DNA of 64,000 bases from Geothrix sp. 21YS21S-2 (GCF_030846775.1 NZ_CP132910.1:5087001-5151000), one strand, 5' to 3'. Shown: positions 34,816 to 43,422, numbered from the stretch's first letter. Program-made: numbers and translations. Notes: generated from the sequence alone by a model not told the origin.

Positions 34816-36540
34816 TCAGGCGACGATCTCGATCCGGTGCGGGTTCAGGGGGACTGGGCCCGCGGGAATGGGCGTTTCCTGCCCGATTTCCGGGCCGCCC
34901 CGGAAGGCGGCGGCGGCCTGGGAGGGCTCGGTGGGCAAAGGCGTCTCACCGCCCTGCCGGCCCTGGTGGAGATCGAAGCTGCCGAGGTTGAGGCCCTGCT
35001 CGCGCAGGGAGGCTTCCAGGAAGGCGCGGTGCTCCTGGAGGACGGGCAGGGCCGAGGCGTCCGAGGCCCAGACGCGGGCGTGGACGTCGGTGCCCTCGAC
35101 GCGGAGCTTGATCTGCACCGTGCCCAGCGACTCGGGGTGGAGCTGGAGCTCGGCGCCGGTCTCATGGTTCTTCAGGAGCCAGCGGATGCTGCCGTCCACC
35201 TGGGTCACGAGGCTGGGATGGGCCGCCGGCAGGGGCGTCTCCGCCGCGGCCGTGGTGGCCGCGACCCGCACCGCGGCCGTGGCTCCGGGCGCGAGGGCCG
35301 CCAGGGCCGCCTCGGGCCCCGGGGTCGCGGCCGCGCGCGGCGCGGCAGGCGCCGGCTGGGCCAGCTGGGCCACCTGGGTCGGGGCCACCGCCGGGGCCGC
35401 GGGGTCCGGCTGCGCGGCCTGGCCCAGGATGGCGGGCGTCTCCACCGCCGGCCTGGGCTGGTGGAGCAGCTCGGTGAGGGCGGGCTTGGCGGCGGCGGGC
35501 GCCTCGGCGGGGGCCGCCGCCTTCACCTGGAGCTTTACGCCGGGGACCGCCAGGTCGAGGGCCGCCTTGGCCTGGGGCAGGGAGAGCGCGGGGGCGGCGG
35601 CCTGGGGGTCGGCAACCGGCCGGGCAGGGGCGGGTTCGACGCCGGGATCCGCCTGGAGGTGCTCGGTTCCAGGCTTGGGCGCCGGGTCCTGGGCGGTCTG
35701 CGGATTCTCCACGGGGACCGGGGGGGGCGCAACCCCCGCCCCGGCCCCCGTCCCATCCGGGGATACGGGTGGCTGGGTGCTGGACGAGGGGGCCACCGGC
35801 GCGGCGGGGGCAGCGGCGGTTGCGGTCCCCGCGGCGCTCGCAGGGGCCACCGGGGCTGAAGGGGCCGCGGGGACTGAAGGGGCCACAGGGACCGAAGGGT
35901 CCACAGGGACCGAAGGGGCTGGGGCGGGAACCGCTTGCCCGGCAGGCTTGGCCCCTGCCAGGGAGGACCCGGACGCTGCCCCGACGGCCGGGGCCTCCAC
36001 CGCCAGGGGAGCCGAATCGGCCGGCACCGGCGCCAGGGGCGCTGCGGCCTTCGGATCCGGTGCGGGCTGGGCCATGGCCGCCAGGAGGGCCGCCATGGCC
36101 GCCCCCGGATCGGGGATGACCACGGGCGCATCGGCGGGTTTCGTGGCGGCATCCGTTGCCTGGGGGTCGAGGGTGGCTGCCGGGCTGGTTCCGGCCGTTT
36201 TGGGGTCCGGTCCGCCCTCGGGGGCGGCGGGATTGGCCGGGGCGGCATCCGCCGCAGGTGCGGCGGCCGGCTTCGGGGCGGGATCCGCGGCCGGCTTGGG
36301 GGCGGGATCCTGGCGCTTGACGGGCGCCCGCGGAGCCGCGTCCTGGCGCCTGTTCACGGCCGCCTGGGCGGATTCCGGGCCCTCGGGAGCCTGCTCCGGC
36401 CGGGGAGCGGGGGCTGCGTCCCGGGTGTCGGACACCAGATTATTGATGATGCCCGAGAACCGGGAGCCGGAACCCTGGGCGGGTTCCTTCCCCTGGACTC
36501 CCGCGGCGGACTCCCCGTGGCTGGTGACGGCTTGAAGCAT
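34816..36540 (-). CDS. fliK: Flagellar hook-length control protein FliK
   Basis: 574 residues. The long middle region (about 20-430) is Pro/Ala-rich and low in complexity, the expected disordered ruler. The C-terminal Flg_hook domain has IRWLLKNHETGAELQLHPE, LGTVQIKLRVEG and LREQGLNLGSFDLHQG. The ATG at 36540 follows GGAGG; the reading frame further upstream is not protein-like. A sigma-54-type site lies about 45 nt upstream. It appears to lead the fliK-flgD-flgE unit. Confidence 0.9.
   Translation of the reverse strand: MLQAVTSHGESAAGVQGKEPAQGSGSRFSGIINNLVSDTRDAAPAPRPEQAPEGPESAQAAVNRRQDAAPRAPVKRQDPAPKPAADPAPKPAAAPAADAAPANPAAPEGGPDPKTAGTSPAATLDPQATDAATKPADAPVVIPDPGAAMAALLAAMAQPAPDPKAAAPLAPVPADSAPLAVEAPAVGAASGSSLAGAKPAGQAVPAPAPSVPVDPSVPVAPSVPAAPSAPVAPASAAGTATAAAPAAPVAPSSSTQPPVSPDGTGAGAGVAPPPVPVENPQTAQDPAPKPGTEHLQADPGVEPAPARPVADPQAAAPALSLPQAKAALDLAVPGVKLQVKAAAPAEAPAAAKPALTELLHQPRPAVETPAILGQAAQPDPAAPAVAPTQVAQLAQPAPAAPRAAATPGPEAALAALAPGATAAVRVAATTAAAETPLPAAHPSLVTQVDGSIRWLLKNHETGAELQLHPESLGTVQIKLRVEGTDVHARVWASDASALPVLQEHRAFLEASLREQGLNLGSFDLHQGRQGGETPLPTEPSQAAAAFRGGPEIGQETPIPAGPVPLNPHRIEIVA
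35844..35915. repeat. Four 18-bp tandem units inside fliK
   Basis: Four units with core GGGCCACAGGGACCGAAG (35844-35861, 35862-35879, 35880-35897, 35898-35915), encoding a six-residue Ser-Val-Pro-Val-Ala-Pro type repeat. The unit is in frame, so copy number changes would lengthen or shorten the FliK ruler. Confidence 0.8.
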
Positions 36541-36580
36541 CGGACCTCCACCCGGGAGACTGGACCGGGTGACCTTCCAT

Positions 36581-36596
36581 CGCACAGGCCGTGCCG
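36581..36596 (-). promoter_or_regulatory. Sigma-54-type -24/-12 site upstream of fliK
   Basis: Minus strand CGGCACGGCCTGTGCG: GG, 10 nt, GC spacing and 13 of 16 positions of the TGGCACG-N4-TTGCW consensus. Transcription would start near 36570, leaving about 30 nt to the fliK ATG. The hairpin at 36600-36624 lies directly upstream. Confidence 0.6.
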
Positions 36597-36599
36597 GAA

Positions 36600-36624
36600 C
36601 CACCCGGCGGATTTCGCCGGGTGG
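36600..36624 (-). terminator. Strong hairpin after the KGG gene
   Basis: A perfect 10-bp GC-rich stem (CCACCCGGCG / CGCCGGGTGG) with a 5-nt loop, starting 6 nt after the KGG gene stop on the minus strand. It lacks a T-run, so it may act as a Rho-assisted or partial terminator that separates the KGG gene from the fliK promoter. Confidence 0.5.
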
Positions 36625-36630
36625 CCCGGC

Positions 36631-37083
36631 TCATTCCTGGGGCTTCCGGGTGCGGGAGGCTTCCCCGCCCTTGCGGCCGATCTCCTCCATGTGGGACCGG
36701 TCCTGGCTCACGGCCTCGCCGCCCTTGCGGCCGATCTGGGCCATGTGGCTCCGGTCCTGGCTCACGGAGGTGCCGCCCTTGCGGCCGATCTCCTCCATGT
36801 GGGACCGGTCCTGGCTCACGGCCTCGCCGCCCTTGCGGCCGATCTGGGACATGTGGGACCGGTCCTGGCTCACGGCCTCGCCGCCCTTTCGGCCGATTTC
36901 GGCCATGTGGGCCCGGTTCTGGCTCACGGACTGGCCGCCCTTGCGGCCGATCTCCGCCATGTGGGCGCGGTTCTGGCTCACGGACTGGCCACCCTTGCGG
37001 CCGATCTCGGCCATGTGGTCCCGGGTGGCAGGTGCGGCTTCCTGCGCGTTCATTTGGATATTTTCATCGTTGTTGGCTGCCAT
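36631..37083 (-). CDS. KGG-repeat stress-type protein
   Basis: 150 residues: a 22-residue acidic start, then seven 18-residue repeats of the form HMAEIGRKGGQSVSQNRA, the last diverging into a basic tail. KGG-repeat hydrophilic proteins (GsiB-like) are general-stress proteins in Bacillus and other bacteria. Very hydrophilic, no membrane or signal segment. GGAGG lies 5 nt before the ATG at 37083. It sits between motE-like and fliK in the flagellar cluster but is not a known flagellar part. Upstream DNA is strikingly AT-rich. Confidence 0.85.
   Translation of the reverse strand: MAANNDENIQMNAQEAAPATRDHMAEIGRKGGQSVSQNRAHMAEIGRKGGQSVSQNRAHMAEIGRKGGEAVSQDRSHMSQIGRKGGEAVSQDRSHMEEIGRKGGTSVSQDRSHMAQIGRKGGEAVSQDRSHMEEIGRKGGEASRTRKPQE
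36646..37017. repeat. 54-bp tandem repeats encoding KGG units
   Basis: Six full and one partial copy of a 54-bp unit, in frame, differing mainly at the codons after GRKGG (QSV, EAV or TSV) and at N/D-R-A/S. It is a coding repeat, not CRISPR: there are no variable spacers. Confidence 0.9.
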
Positions 37084-37243
37084 GATGTCCTCCACTTCTC
37101 CATTGTTCTGGGGCCGGACGGGAAAAAGTTTCCTCGACGGCTTTGATAAGATCTAAAAAATATTTATTAAAAGTGTTCATATGGCAATTAATTGTTTTTA
37201 TCCGTTCATAAACTCCTTCACAAAAAAACTAAGAGGTACCTTA
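37084..37243. other. AT-rich intergenic island upstream of KGG gene
   Basis: Bases 37141-37200 contain only 11 G or C in 60. It probably carries the KGG gene promoter (minus-strand TTGCCA near 37185 with TATTTT about 19 nt on is one weak option). A T7 run on the minus strand (37222-37228) shortly after the motE-like stop could help end that transcript. Both are tentative. Confidence 0.45.
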
Positions 37244-37762
37244 TCACTCCTTGGGGCGTGTCAACCCTACTTTTTCAGACAGCAGCGCCGCAAGTTTAGC
37301 GTCCCTGGGAGCCAGCTGATCGAGGATGTGGGCGGCCTTCTTGGCCTGCATTCCGCCCAGCAGGCTCACGCACACCTCCTGGTTCAGGCCGGCCAGCTCC
37401 TTCACCGCCGGCGCCGCGGCGACGGGGTCCATGTTCTCGTAGGTGCGGATGATCTGGATGTCGATGGGCGGGCGGGTCTTCAGGGCCGTGAGCTTCAGGT
37501 TGGCCTCCTGGAGGGCCTTCTCCCGGTTCTGGAGGTCGGCGCGGTCCTTCTCCAGGGAGCCCTGGAGGGTGGTCAGGCGCTCCTCCATCTGGCGCAGCTC
37601 GGCCTCCTTCTGGTTCACGGCCTTCTCCCGGGCCTGGACCTTCTCGGCCAGCTCGCCCATCTTCACGCCCTCGGTGGTCTGGGGGGCCTGGGCGGAGAGC
37701 CAGATGACCCCGGCGGACAGTGCGAGGGGGGCGACGACCCATGCGAGGTTCTTGACGTTCAT
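37244..37762 (-). CDS. MotE-like flagellar protein (MgtE N-domain family)
   Basis: 172 residues. An N-terminal membrane helix (WVVAPLALSAGVIWLSA), a long coiled coil (about 35-105, KMGELAEKVQAREKAVNQKE onward), then a small helical domain with NMDPVAAAPAVKEL and LLGGMQAKKAAHILDQLAPRDAKLAALLSEK, the MgtE-N-like motif of MotE-type proteins. MotE is reported to chaperone the stator protein MotC in Sinorhizobium. The position right after fliJ fits a flagellar role. Start ATG 37762 with GAGG upstream. Confidence 0.75.
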   Translation of the reverse strand: MNVKNLAWVVAPLALSAGVIWLSAQAPQTTEGVKMGELAEKVQAREKAVNQKEAELRQMEERLTTLQGSLEKDRADLQNREKALQEANLKLTALKTRPPIDIQIIRTYENMDPVAAAPAVKELAGLNQEVCVSLLGGMQAKKAAHILDQLAPRDAKLAALLSEKVGLTRPKE

Positions 37763-37769
37763 GGCTGCC

Positions 37770-38234
37770 TCACCGATTGGATGCCTGCGAATGCGTAAAG
37801 TGGTACCGGAGAACGGCGATTTCATCCATTTCCCGGGTTTCCTCGTGGAGGAGCTCCAGGGCGTGCTGTTCCTGGCGGCGCTCCTTGAGGCGCTGGAGGA
37901 CCAGCTGGTCCTGGTGGGCCTTGAGCAGGGCCTGCCGGGCCTCGGCGACCCGGGCCTCGGCCTGGGCCACGGCCTCCTCGGCCTCCGCGATGCGCCGTTC
38001 CACCACGAGGAGGAAGCGCTCCGTGGCCCGCCACCGGTCCAGGTCGACGGCCTCGTTCAGGCCGGTGCGCCGGCTCTCCAGGGCCACCCGCTGGGCCTCC
38101 CGGAGCTCGGCGACCCGGGCCGCGGCCCGGTCCCGGGCGAGGACAGCCACCGCCAGGCGGCGCTTGGCCTCCTCCTCCAGGGCGACGCGCACCCGCAGGA
38201 GGGACTCGAGGCGGAACCGGAACCGGGCCGGCAT
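37770..38234 (-). CDS. fliJ: Flagellar export protein FliJ
   Basis: 154 residues, almost entirely coiled coil, starting MPARFRFRLESLLRVR, which matches the family N-terminus (FxxxLxxLLxxR). It is the central stalk that couples FliI ATPase to the export gate, like the gamma subunit of F1. It begins 1 nt after the fliI stop and precedes the motE-like gene by 7 nt. Confidence 0.88.
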   Translation of the reverse strand: MPARFRFRLESLLRVRVALEEEAKRRLAVAVLARDRAAARVAELREAQRVALESRRTGLNEAVDLDRWRATERFLLVVERRIAEAEEAVAQAEARVAEARQALLKAHQDQLVLQRLKERRQEQHALELLHEETREMDEIAVLRYHFTHSQASNR

Positions 38235-38235
38235 G

Positions 38236-39573
38236 TCACACCGCCGGCTTCAGGAAGGGGGCCAGGTCGATACCGAATATCTGGCCCATGGCCAGGAGGG
38301 TGGACCGGTAGTCCGAACCCTCCGCCACCGCCTGGCGCAGGAAGGCCTGGATGACCGGCTGGAACTGGATGGCCTGGTCGATGTTGGGGCTGGCGCCCTT
38401 GGTGTAGGCGCCGATCTGGATGAGGTCCTCGGCGTCGGCGTAGGTGGCCATGAGGTCCCGCATCTTGGCGCAGAGCTGCTTCTGCTCCGGGACGGCCAGG
38501 GCCGAGAACAGGCGCGAGATGCTCGGGAGCACGTCGATGGCGGGGAAGTGGTTCTTGGAGGCCAGTTTGCGGGAGAGGATCACGTGGCCGTCCAGGATGC
38601 CGCGCACGGCGTCCGAGATGGGCTCGTTCATGTCGTCGCCTTCCACGAGCACCGTGAAGATTCCGGTGATGGACCCCTGGCCCTCGAAGGTGCCGGCCCG
38701 CTCCATGAGCCGGGGCAGCAGGGCGAAGACCGACGGCGTGTAGCCCCGGGAGGAGGGCGGCTCCCCCGCCGACAGCCCCACTTCCCGCTGGGCCATGGCG
38801 AAGCGGGTGACGCTGTCCATCATCATGAGGACGTCCTTGCCCTGGCGCATGAAGTACTCGGACACGGCCATGCCCGCCAGGGCGCAGCGCAGGCGCAGGA
38901 GGGGGGTCTGGTCGCTGGTGGCCACCACCACCACGCTGCGGGCCAGGCCCTCGGGGCCCAGGTCGTTCTCGATGAATTCCTTCAGCTCGCGGCCCCGCTC
39001 CCCCACCAGGGCGATGACGTTCACCTGGGCCGAGGTGTTCCGGGCGATCATGCCCATGAGGGTGGACTTGCCCACCCCCGAGCCCGAGAAGATGCCGATG
39101 CGCTGGCCCTTGCCCAGGGTGAGGAGCCCGTCGATGGCGCGCACGCCGGTGGCCAGGACCTCCTTGATCATGCGGCGCTGCATGGGATTGGGGGGGCGCC
39201 CGTGGATGGGGACCCGGTCCTGGGCGTCGAGCGGGGGGCCGCCGTCCAGGGGCCGGCCCAGGGGGTCGATGACCCGGCCCAGCAGGGCGTTGGACACGGG
39301 CAGCTCGGGCTGGTGCCCCCGGGCCTCCACCATGAGGCCGGGGCGGATGCCCTCGATGTTCTCCACGGGCATGAGGAGCACCTGCTGGCCCTGGAAGCCC
39401 ACCACCTCGGCGATGACCTGGCGCCCGTCCTGCATGTGGATGATCATCTGCTCGCCCACGGAGCCCTCGGGACCCCGGGACTCTACCACCAGGCCCACGA
39501 CCTTGCTCACCCGTCCCAGCACGTCGCCGGGGGGCAGCAGCTTGACCTCGCGGGTCAGGGCGGCGAAGTCCAT
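38236..39573 (-). CDS. fliI: Flagellum-specific ATP synthase FliI
   Basis: 445 residues. Type III export ATPase with Walker A GSGVGKST, ALVGERGRELKEF, Walker B LMMMDSVTRFAMAQREVG and SSRGYTPSVFALLPRLMERAG, all F1-beta-like family motifs. It drives delivery of rod, hook and filament subunits at the inner membrane. Its start overlaps the fliH stop by 1 nt (TGATG). Confidence 0.97.
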   Translation of the reverse strand: MDFAALTREVKLLPPGDVLGRVSKVVGLVVESRGPEGSVGEQMIIHMQDGRQVIAEVVGFQGQQVLLMPVENIEGIRPGLMVEARGHQPELPVSNALLGRVIDPLGRPLDGGPPLDAQDRVPIHGRPPNPMQRRMIKEVLATGVRAIDGLLTLGKGQRIGIFSGSGVGKSTLMGMIARNTSAQVNVIALVGERGRELKEFIENDLGPEGLARSVVVVATSDQTPLLRLRCALAGMAVSEYFMRQGKDVLMMMDSVTRFAMAQREVGLSAGEPPSSRGYTPSVFALLPRLMERAGTFEGQGSITGIFTVLVEGDDMNEPISDAVRGILDGHVILSRKLASKNHFPAIDVLPSISRLFSALAVPEQKQLCAKMRDLMATYADAEDLIQIGAYTKGASPNIDQAIQFQPVIQAFLRQAVAEGSDYRSTLLAMGQIFGIDLAPFLKPAV

Positions 39574-40313
39574 CAGCCCTCCTGCTCCCGGGTCCTCTGC
39601 AGGAGCTCCAGGAGACGGACCCGGCGGCGCTCGAGGGTGGCGTCCAGCACGCCCGCGACGCTTTCCACCCGCAGGCTGCCGCGGCTGAGGGCATCGTCCT
39701 CCCGCACGCCCACGCCGGGGTGGTTCCGGGCGGAAGGCCCCAGCAGGTCCAGGTCGCGGGGGTTCATGAGCACGGTGAGGCCGGGGCGGCCCTGGAGATC
39801 GGCGTCGCCCTCGGGGAAGGGGTGGGACTCCAGCACCCGGGCCAGGAGGGGCGCGATGGTCGAGGCGCCCTCCTGCACTTCGCGGGCCGCCAGGTACTCG
39901 GCCATGGCCAGGGTGAGGGCCAGGAGCTCCTCCTGGGTGACCTTGGCGTTGAGGTCGAGGGAGGCGGAAAGGTCGCCCAGCGCGGCGTCCAGGCGCTGGA
40001 TCTGGGCCTTGTACTGGCTCTCGCCGAAGGTGCGGCCCTCGGCCTCGCCGGCCTGGAACCCCTCCTCGTAGGCCTTGCGGGCCACGTCGTGGGCGTCCCG
40101 CTCGGCCTGCTGGAGCTTCTCGTAGATGATCTGGTCCACCGAGGCCAGGCGCCGGGCGTCCTCCTCGGGCGTGGTGAGCTCCGAGGACAGGGGCTCGTCG
40201 TCCAGGCTCTCCCCGCCCTCCATGGGCCCGGAGAAGTCCGCGGCGAAGTAGGGGAAGGCCTCGATGGCGTCCAGGTCCACGTGCCGGGCGGGAATGACCC
40301 GTTCAGCTGACAT
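39573..40313 (-). CDS. fliH: Flagellar assembly protein FliH
   Basis: 246 residues. Acidic N-terminal region, then a helical section with AYEEGFQAGEAEGRTFGESQY (family GxxxG-type helix) and a C-terminal domain resembling the delta subunit of ATP synthase (LTVLMNPRDLDLL...GVLDATLERRRVRLLELL). It holds FliI at the export gate. Overlaps fliG by 11 nt and fliI by 1 nt. Confidence 0.88.
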   Translation of the reverse strand: MSAERVIPARHVDLDAIEAFPYFAADFSGPMEGGESLDDEPLSSELTTPEEDARRLASVDQIIYEKLQQAERDAHDVARKAYEEGFQAGEAEGRTFGESQYKAQIQRLDAALGDLSASLDLNAKVTQEELLALTLAMAEYLAAREVQEGASTIAPLLARVLESHPFPEGDADLQGRPGLTVLMNPRDLDLLGPSARNHPGVGVREDDALSRGSLRVESVAGVLDATLERRRVRLLELLQRTREQEG

Positions 40314-41307
40314 AGTCGTCCCCGCCGCCGCCGCCGATGCTGATGACGCCTTCCTCCTCCAGCTGGCGCACGATCTCCACGATCTCGTGCTGGGCCTTCT
40401 CCACGTCCTTGAGCTTGACCGGGCCCATGAACTCCATCTCCTCCTTCATGAGCTCAACGGCCCGGGAGGACATGTTGCGGAAGAACTGGTTGCGCAGCTC
40501 CTCGGAGGTGCCCTTGAGGGCCGTGGTGAGGGACTTCTTGTCCACGCGCTTGAGGATCTCGGCGATGCCCAGGTCGTCGATGAGCAGGATGTCGTCGAAG
40601 ACGAACATGAGGTCGCGGATGCTCGCGGCCAGCTGCGGGTTCTCGTTCTCGATCTTCTCCAGCACCACGCGGCCCGTGGTGCGGTCCATGCGGTTGAAGA
40701 GCTCGGCCACGGCGCGCACCCCGCCGTAGGCCTCGGTGGCGAACGATCCCAGGGCCTCCAGCTTCTGTTCGAGGATGAGCGAGATGCGGCGCACCACCTC
40801 GGGGCTGATCTCCTGGAGGTTGGCCATGCGCATGGCCACGTCGGCCCGCAGGGCCTCGGGGAGGCTGGCGATGAGGTCCCCGGCCTGGGAGGCGTTGAGG
40901 TGGGCCAGGATCAGGGCGATGGTCTGGGGGTGCTCGTTCTGGATGAACTTCGAGAGCTGCTGGGGATTGGCCCGCTCGATGCTGGAGAAGCCCGCGGAGG
41001 ATTCCAGGGCCTTGGTGAGCCGGTCGATGATCTTGCGCGCGGCCTCGGGGCCCACGGACTTGATGAGCAGCTTCTTGGCATACTCGATGCCGCCCTGGGC
41101 GATGTAGGTCTTGGCCAGGGTCATGGTGTGGAACTCTTCCAGCACCTCGTCGGCGGTCTCGGGCTGCACGTGCTTGGTGAGGGCGATCTCCTTGGAGATG
41201 TTCTGGATCTCGTCTTCTTCCAGGAACTTGAAGATGCTGGAGGCGGTCTCGTCGCCCAGGGCGACCATGAGGACCGCGGCTTTTTGCGCGCCGGAAAGCT
41301 TGGCCAT
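40303..41307 (-). CDS. fliG: Flagellar motor switch protein FliG
   Basis: 334 residues, three armadillo-like domains. KAAVLMVALGDETASSIFKFL, EHPQTIALILAHLNASQAGDLI, and the torque-generating C-terminal FVFDDILLIDDLGIAEILKRVD with charged residues and MEFMGPVKLKDVE. It binds FliF and FliM and interacts with the stator. The C-terminus ends with a glycine-rich tail. Starts 1 nt after the fliF stop. Confidence 0.97.
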   Translation of the reverse strand: MAKLSGAQKAAVLMVALGDETASSIFKFLEEDEIQNISKEIALTKHVQPETADEVLEEFHTMTLAKTYIAQGGIEYAKKLLIKSVGPEAARKIIDRLTKALESSAGFSSIERANPQQLSKFIQNEHPQTIALILAHLNASQAGDLIASLPEALRADVAMRMANLQEISPEVVRRISLILEQKLEALGSFATEAYGGVRAVAELFNRMDRTTGRVVLEKIENENPQLAASIRDLMFVFDDILLIDDLGIAEILKRVDKKSLTTALKGTSEELRNQFFRNMSSRAVELMKEEMEFMGPVKLKDVEKAQHEIVEIVRQLEEEGVISIGGGGGDDYVS

Positions 41308-41308
41308 G

Positions 41309-42988
41309 CTATCTCCCGTCCTCGATCATCCAGGATCTCACCAGGGAGGCAACGGTCTCGGCGTCGCTGAGCGTGCTCTCCTGGATGCGCTTCTTGATCA
41401 GGGAGCGGCGCTGGGCTTCGGGCGCCGAGGAGGCCCCCTCGGCGTTGAGCTCGGCCTCGATCTCGGATTCCATCTCGGCCATGGATTTGAGCGGCGTGAA
41501 CTTCCGGGGGGCCCCGGGTTCGCCCGGCGCTCCGCCTTCGGCGCCCACGCGCACCCGGAGGGGGGCGGGACGGTTGAGGGCTGAGGAGAGGCGCTTGAGC
41601 ATGGGCAGGATGATCAGGAAGAAGACGACCAACCCAAGGATGATCCACAGGACCTTGGGCGCCAGTTCCCAGCCGAGATTGATCCACCTCTGCTGCCTGG
41701 CCTCCTGCTCCTCCTTGGGGTTGCTGGTGGGGGCGAAGGCCATGTTTTCCACTGTCAATTCATCACCGCGCTTCTGCTGGAAGCCGATGGCCGAGGCCAC
41801 CTGCTCCCGGATCTTCTTCAGCTCGTCGGCGGTGCGGGGCGTGACCTTCTCCACGGGATTGCCCTTGGCGTCCTTCTCCCACTTGCTGCCGTCGTCCACG
41901 ATGACGGCCAGGGACAGGCGCCGCACGTTGCCGGGGGCCTGCTCCACGGACTTGAGGGTCTTGGAGATCTCGTAGTGGGTGGTGGTCTCCTCCTTCTTGT
42001 GGCTGTCGGTGCCCGGCGTGCCGGGAGCGGGCTGGTTGATGGGGGGCACGTTGGAGGGGGTGCCGGGCACGCCGGCCACGCCGTCGCGCTTCTGGCCCTC
42101 CTCCTTCAGGACCTTGAGGTCCCGCTCCACCTGGCCGGCGGGGTCGAAGGTCTCGGAATTGACCTTCACCTTGTCGAAGTCCAGGTCCACCCGCGCGGTG
42201 GCCCGCACCTTGCCGATGCCCACCACCGGCTCCAGCAGCTCGGTGACCATCCTCACCAGGTGGTCCTCCTCCTCTCGCTGGGCCTTCTTCTGCACGTCCG
42301 AGGCCCCCACCGCGGGGTCGCGCCCGGTGCGGCTGAGGATCCGGCTGAACTGGTCGATGACCACCACCTGGTCGGGCTTGAGGCCCTCCACGCTGGCGGC
42401 CACCAGGTTCACGATGGCCTGGGTGTTCTCGTCGGGCAGGGCCCGGCCGCCCTTGAGCTTGAGGAGCACGGACGCCTTGGCCTCCTCCTTCTCCGTGGCG
42501 AAGGGGCTGTCGTTCTGGGGGGTGATGTGCACCGTGGCGCCCGCCACCTGCTGGAGCGCCATGATGGTCTTGGCCAGGTTGGCCTCCAGGGCCCGGCGGT
42601 ACATGATCTTCTGGGTGAAGTCGGTGGTGGTGAGGCCGGGGTTCTCCAGCTTGTCGAAGCCGATGCCCTCGCCCTGGGGCAGGCCGTCCCCGGCGAACTT
42701 CAGGCGCAGGTCGCCCACGCGCTTCTCGGGCACGGACACCGTGCGCTGGTCCGTGCTCAATTCGTATTTTATATTCTGCTTCTTCAGCTCTTCGACGATG
42801 CGGTTGGCGTCCAGGGGGGGCAGGTTGCTGAAGAGCACCCCCATGTTCTCCTGCCCGGCCCACAGGCCGAAGCCGATGAGGACCAGGAGCACCGTCAAGG
42901 TCATGGCGGCGACCATCCCCTTCTGGGTGGCCGTCATGTTCTCCAGTGCCTGGGTGAATTGCTTGGTGACGCTGTTCTCGTCGGCCAT
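41309..42988 (-). CDS. fliF: Flagellar MS-ring protein FliF
   Basis: 559 residues. Membrane helix 1 (about 25-45), ring-building motifs (LPPLDANRIVEELKKQNIKYEL, the first RBM; LEANLAKTIMAL...GATVHI; VLLKL; AIVNLVAASVEGL), a periplasmic loop, membrane helix 2 (about 445-470, VLWIILGLVVFFLIILPML) and a cytoplasmic tail that binds FliG (AETVASLVRSWM). Slightly long family length but complete. Confidence 0.95.
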   Translation of the reverse strand: MADENSVTKQFTQALENMTATQKGMVAAMTLTVLLVLIGFGLWAGQENMGVLFSNLPPLDANRIVEELKKQNIKYELSTDQRTVSVPEKRVGDLRLKFAGDGLPQGEGIGFDKLENPGLTTTDFTQKIMYRRALEANLAKTIMALQQVAGATVHITPQNDSPFATEKEEAKASVLLKLKGGRALPDENTQAIVNLVAASVEGLKPDQVVVIDQFSRILSRTGRDPAVGASDVQKKAQREEEDHLVRMVTELLEPVVGIGKVRATARVDLDFDKVKVNSETFDPAGQVERDLKVLKEEGQKRDGVAGVPGTPSNVPPINQPAPGTPGTDSHKKEETTTHYEISKTLKSVEQAPGNVRRLSLAVIVDDGSKWEKDAKGNPVEKVTPRTADELKKIREQVASAIGFQQKRGDELTVENMAFAPTSNPKEEQEARQQRWINLGWELAPKVLWIILGLVVFFLIILPMLKRLSSALNRPAPLRVRVGAEGGAPGEPGAPRKFTPLKSMAEMESEIEAELNAEGASSAPEAQRRSLIKKRIQESTLSDAETVASLVRSWMIEDGR

Positions 42989-43019
42989 TGGGTCCTTTCG
43001 ATGGCCGGAAAGCTATGCG

Positions 43020-43334
43020 TCACATCTGCATTCGCATCACTTCGCGGTATGCGTCCACCAGCTTGGAACGGACGGCCATCATCATCTGGAAGCTGACATC
43101 GGCCTTCTGGACCGCCAGAATCGCCGTGTGCATGTCAGTGGAGTTTCCACTTATCAAGTTCCGTGCCTCTTGCTCGGCGTTGGCGTGGGAGTCGTTCACT
43201 TCGGCCAGGGCCTGCTTCAGGATGTCGGCGAACGGCGTGGCTTCCGACCCGGCCTGGCCGCTGGCGGCAGGCTTCTGGGCGGCCTGGGCGAGGGCGTCGA
43301 GGGAGGGGAGCTGGCTGGGGAGAATGGGGTTCAT
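43020..43334 (-). CDS. fliE: Flagellar hook-basal body protein FliE
   Basis: 104 residues. The C-terminal helices carry the family pattern FADILKQALAEVNDSHANAEQEARNLISG and LAVQKADVSFQMMMAVRSKLVDAYREVMRMQM. It joins the MS ring to the proximal rod. It follows flgC by 88 nt and precedes fliF by 31 nt. Confidence 0.93.
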   Translation of the reverse strand: MNPILPSQLPSLDALAQAAQKPAASGQAGSEATPFADILKQALAEVNDSHANAEQEARNLISGNSTDMHTAILAVQKADVSFQMMMAVRSKLVDAYREVMRMQM

Positions 43335-43406
43335 GGCGAACCTTGCGATGGAACTGCTTCAGGATGGGGTGTTCCTGGCCGGGGGGCCAGTCAGAAATCC
43401 GTCACC

Positions 43407-43421
43407 GGGCGAAATCCGCCC
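43407..43421 (-). terminator. Small hairpin at the flgC end
   Basis: GGGCG-5 nt-CGCCC stem-loop right after the flgC stop on the minus strand. No T-run. It could stabilise the upstream message or mark a processing point between flgBC and fliE. Confidence 0.3.
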
Positions 43422-43422
43422 A

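Noticed and set aside
36646-37017. Possible CRISPR array
   Set aside because: The 54-bp periodicity is uninterrupted coding sequence for KGG units; there are no unique spacers and no cas genes.
37140-37200. Prophage or insertion-sequence remnant in the AT-rich island
   Set aside because: No transposase, integrase or terminal repeats are visible; only composition is unusual.
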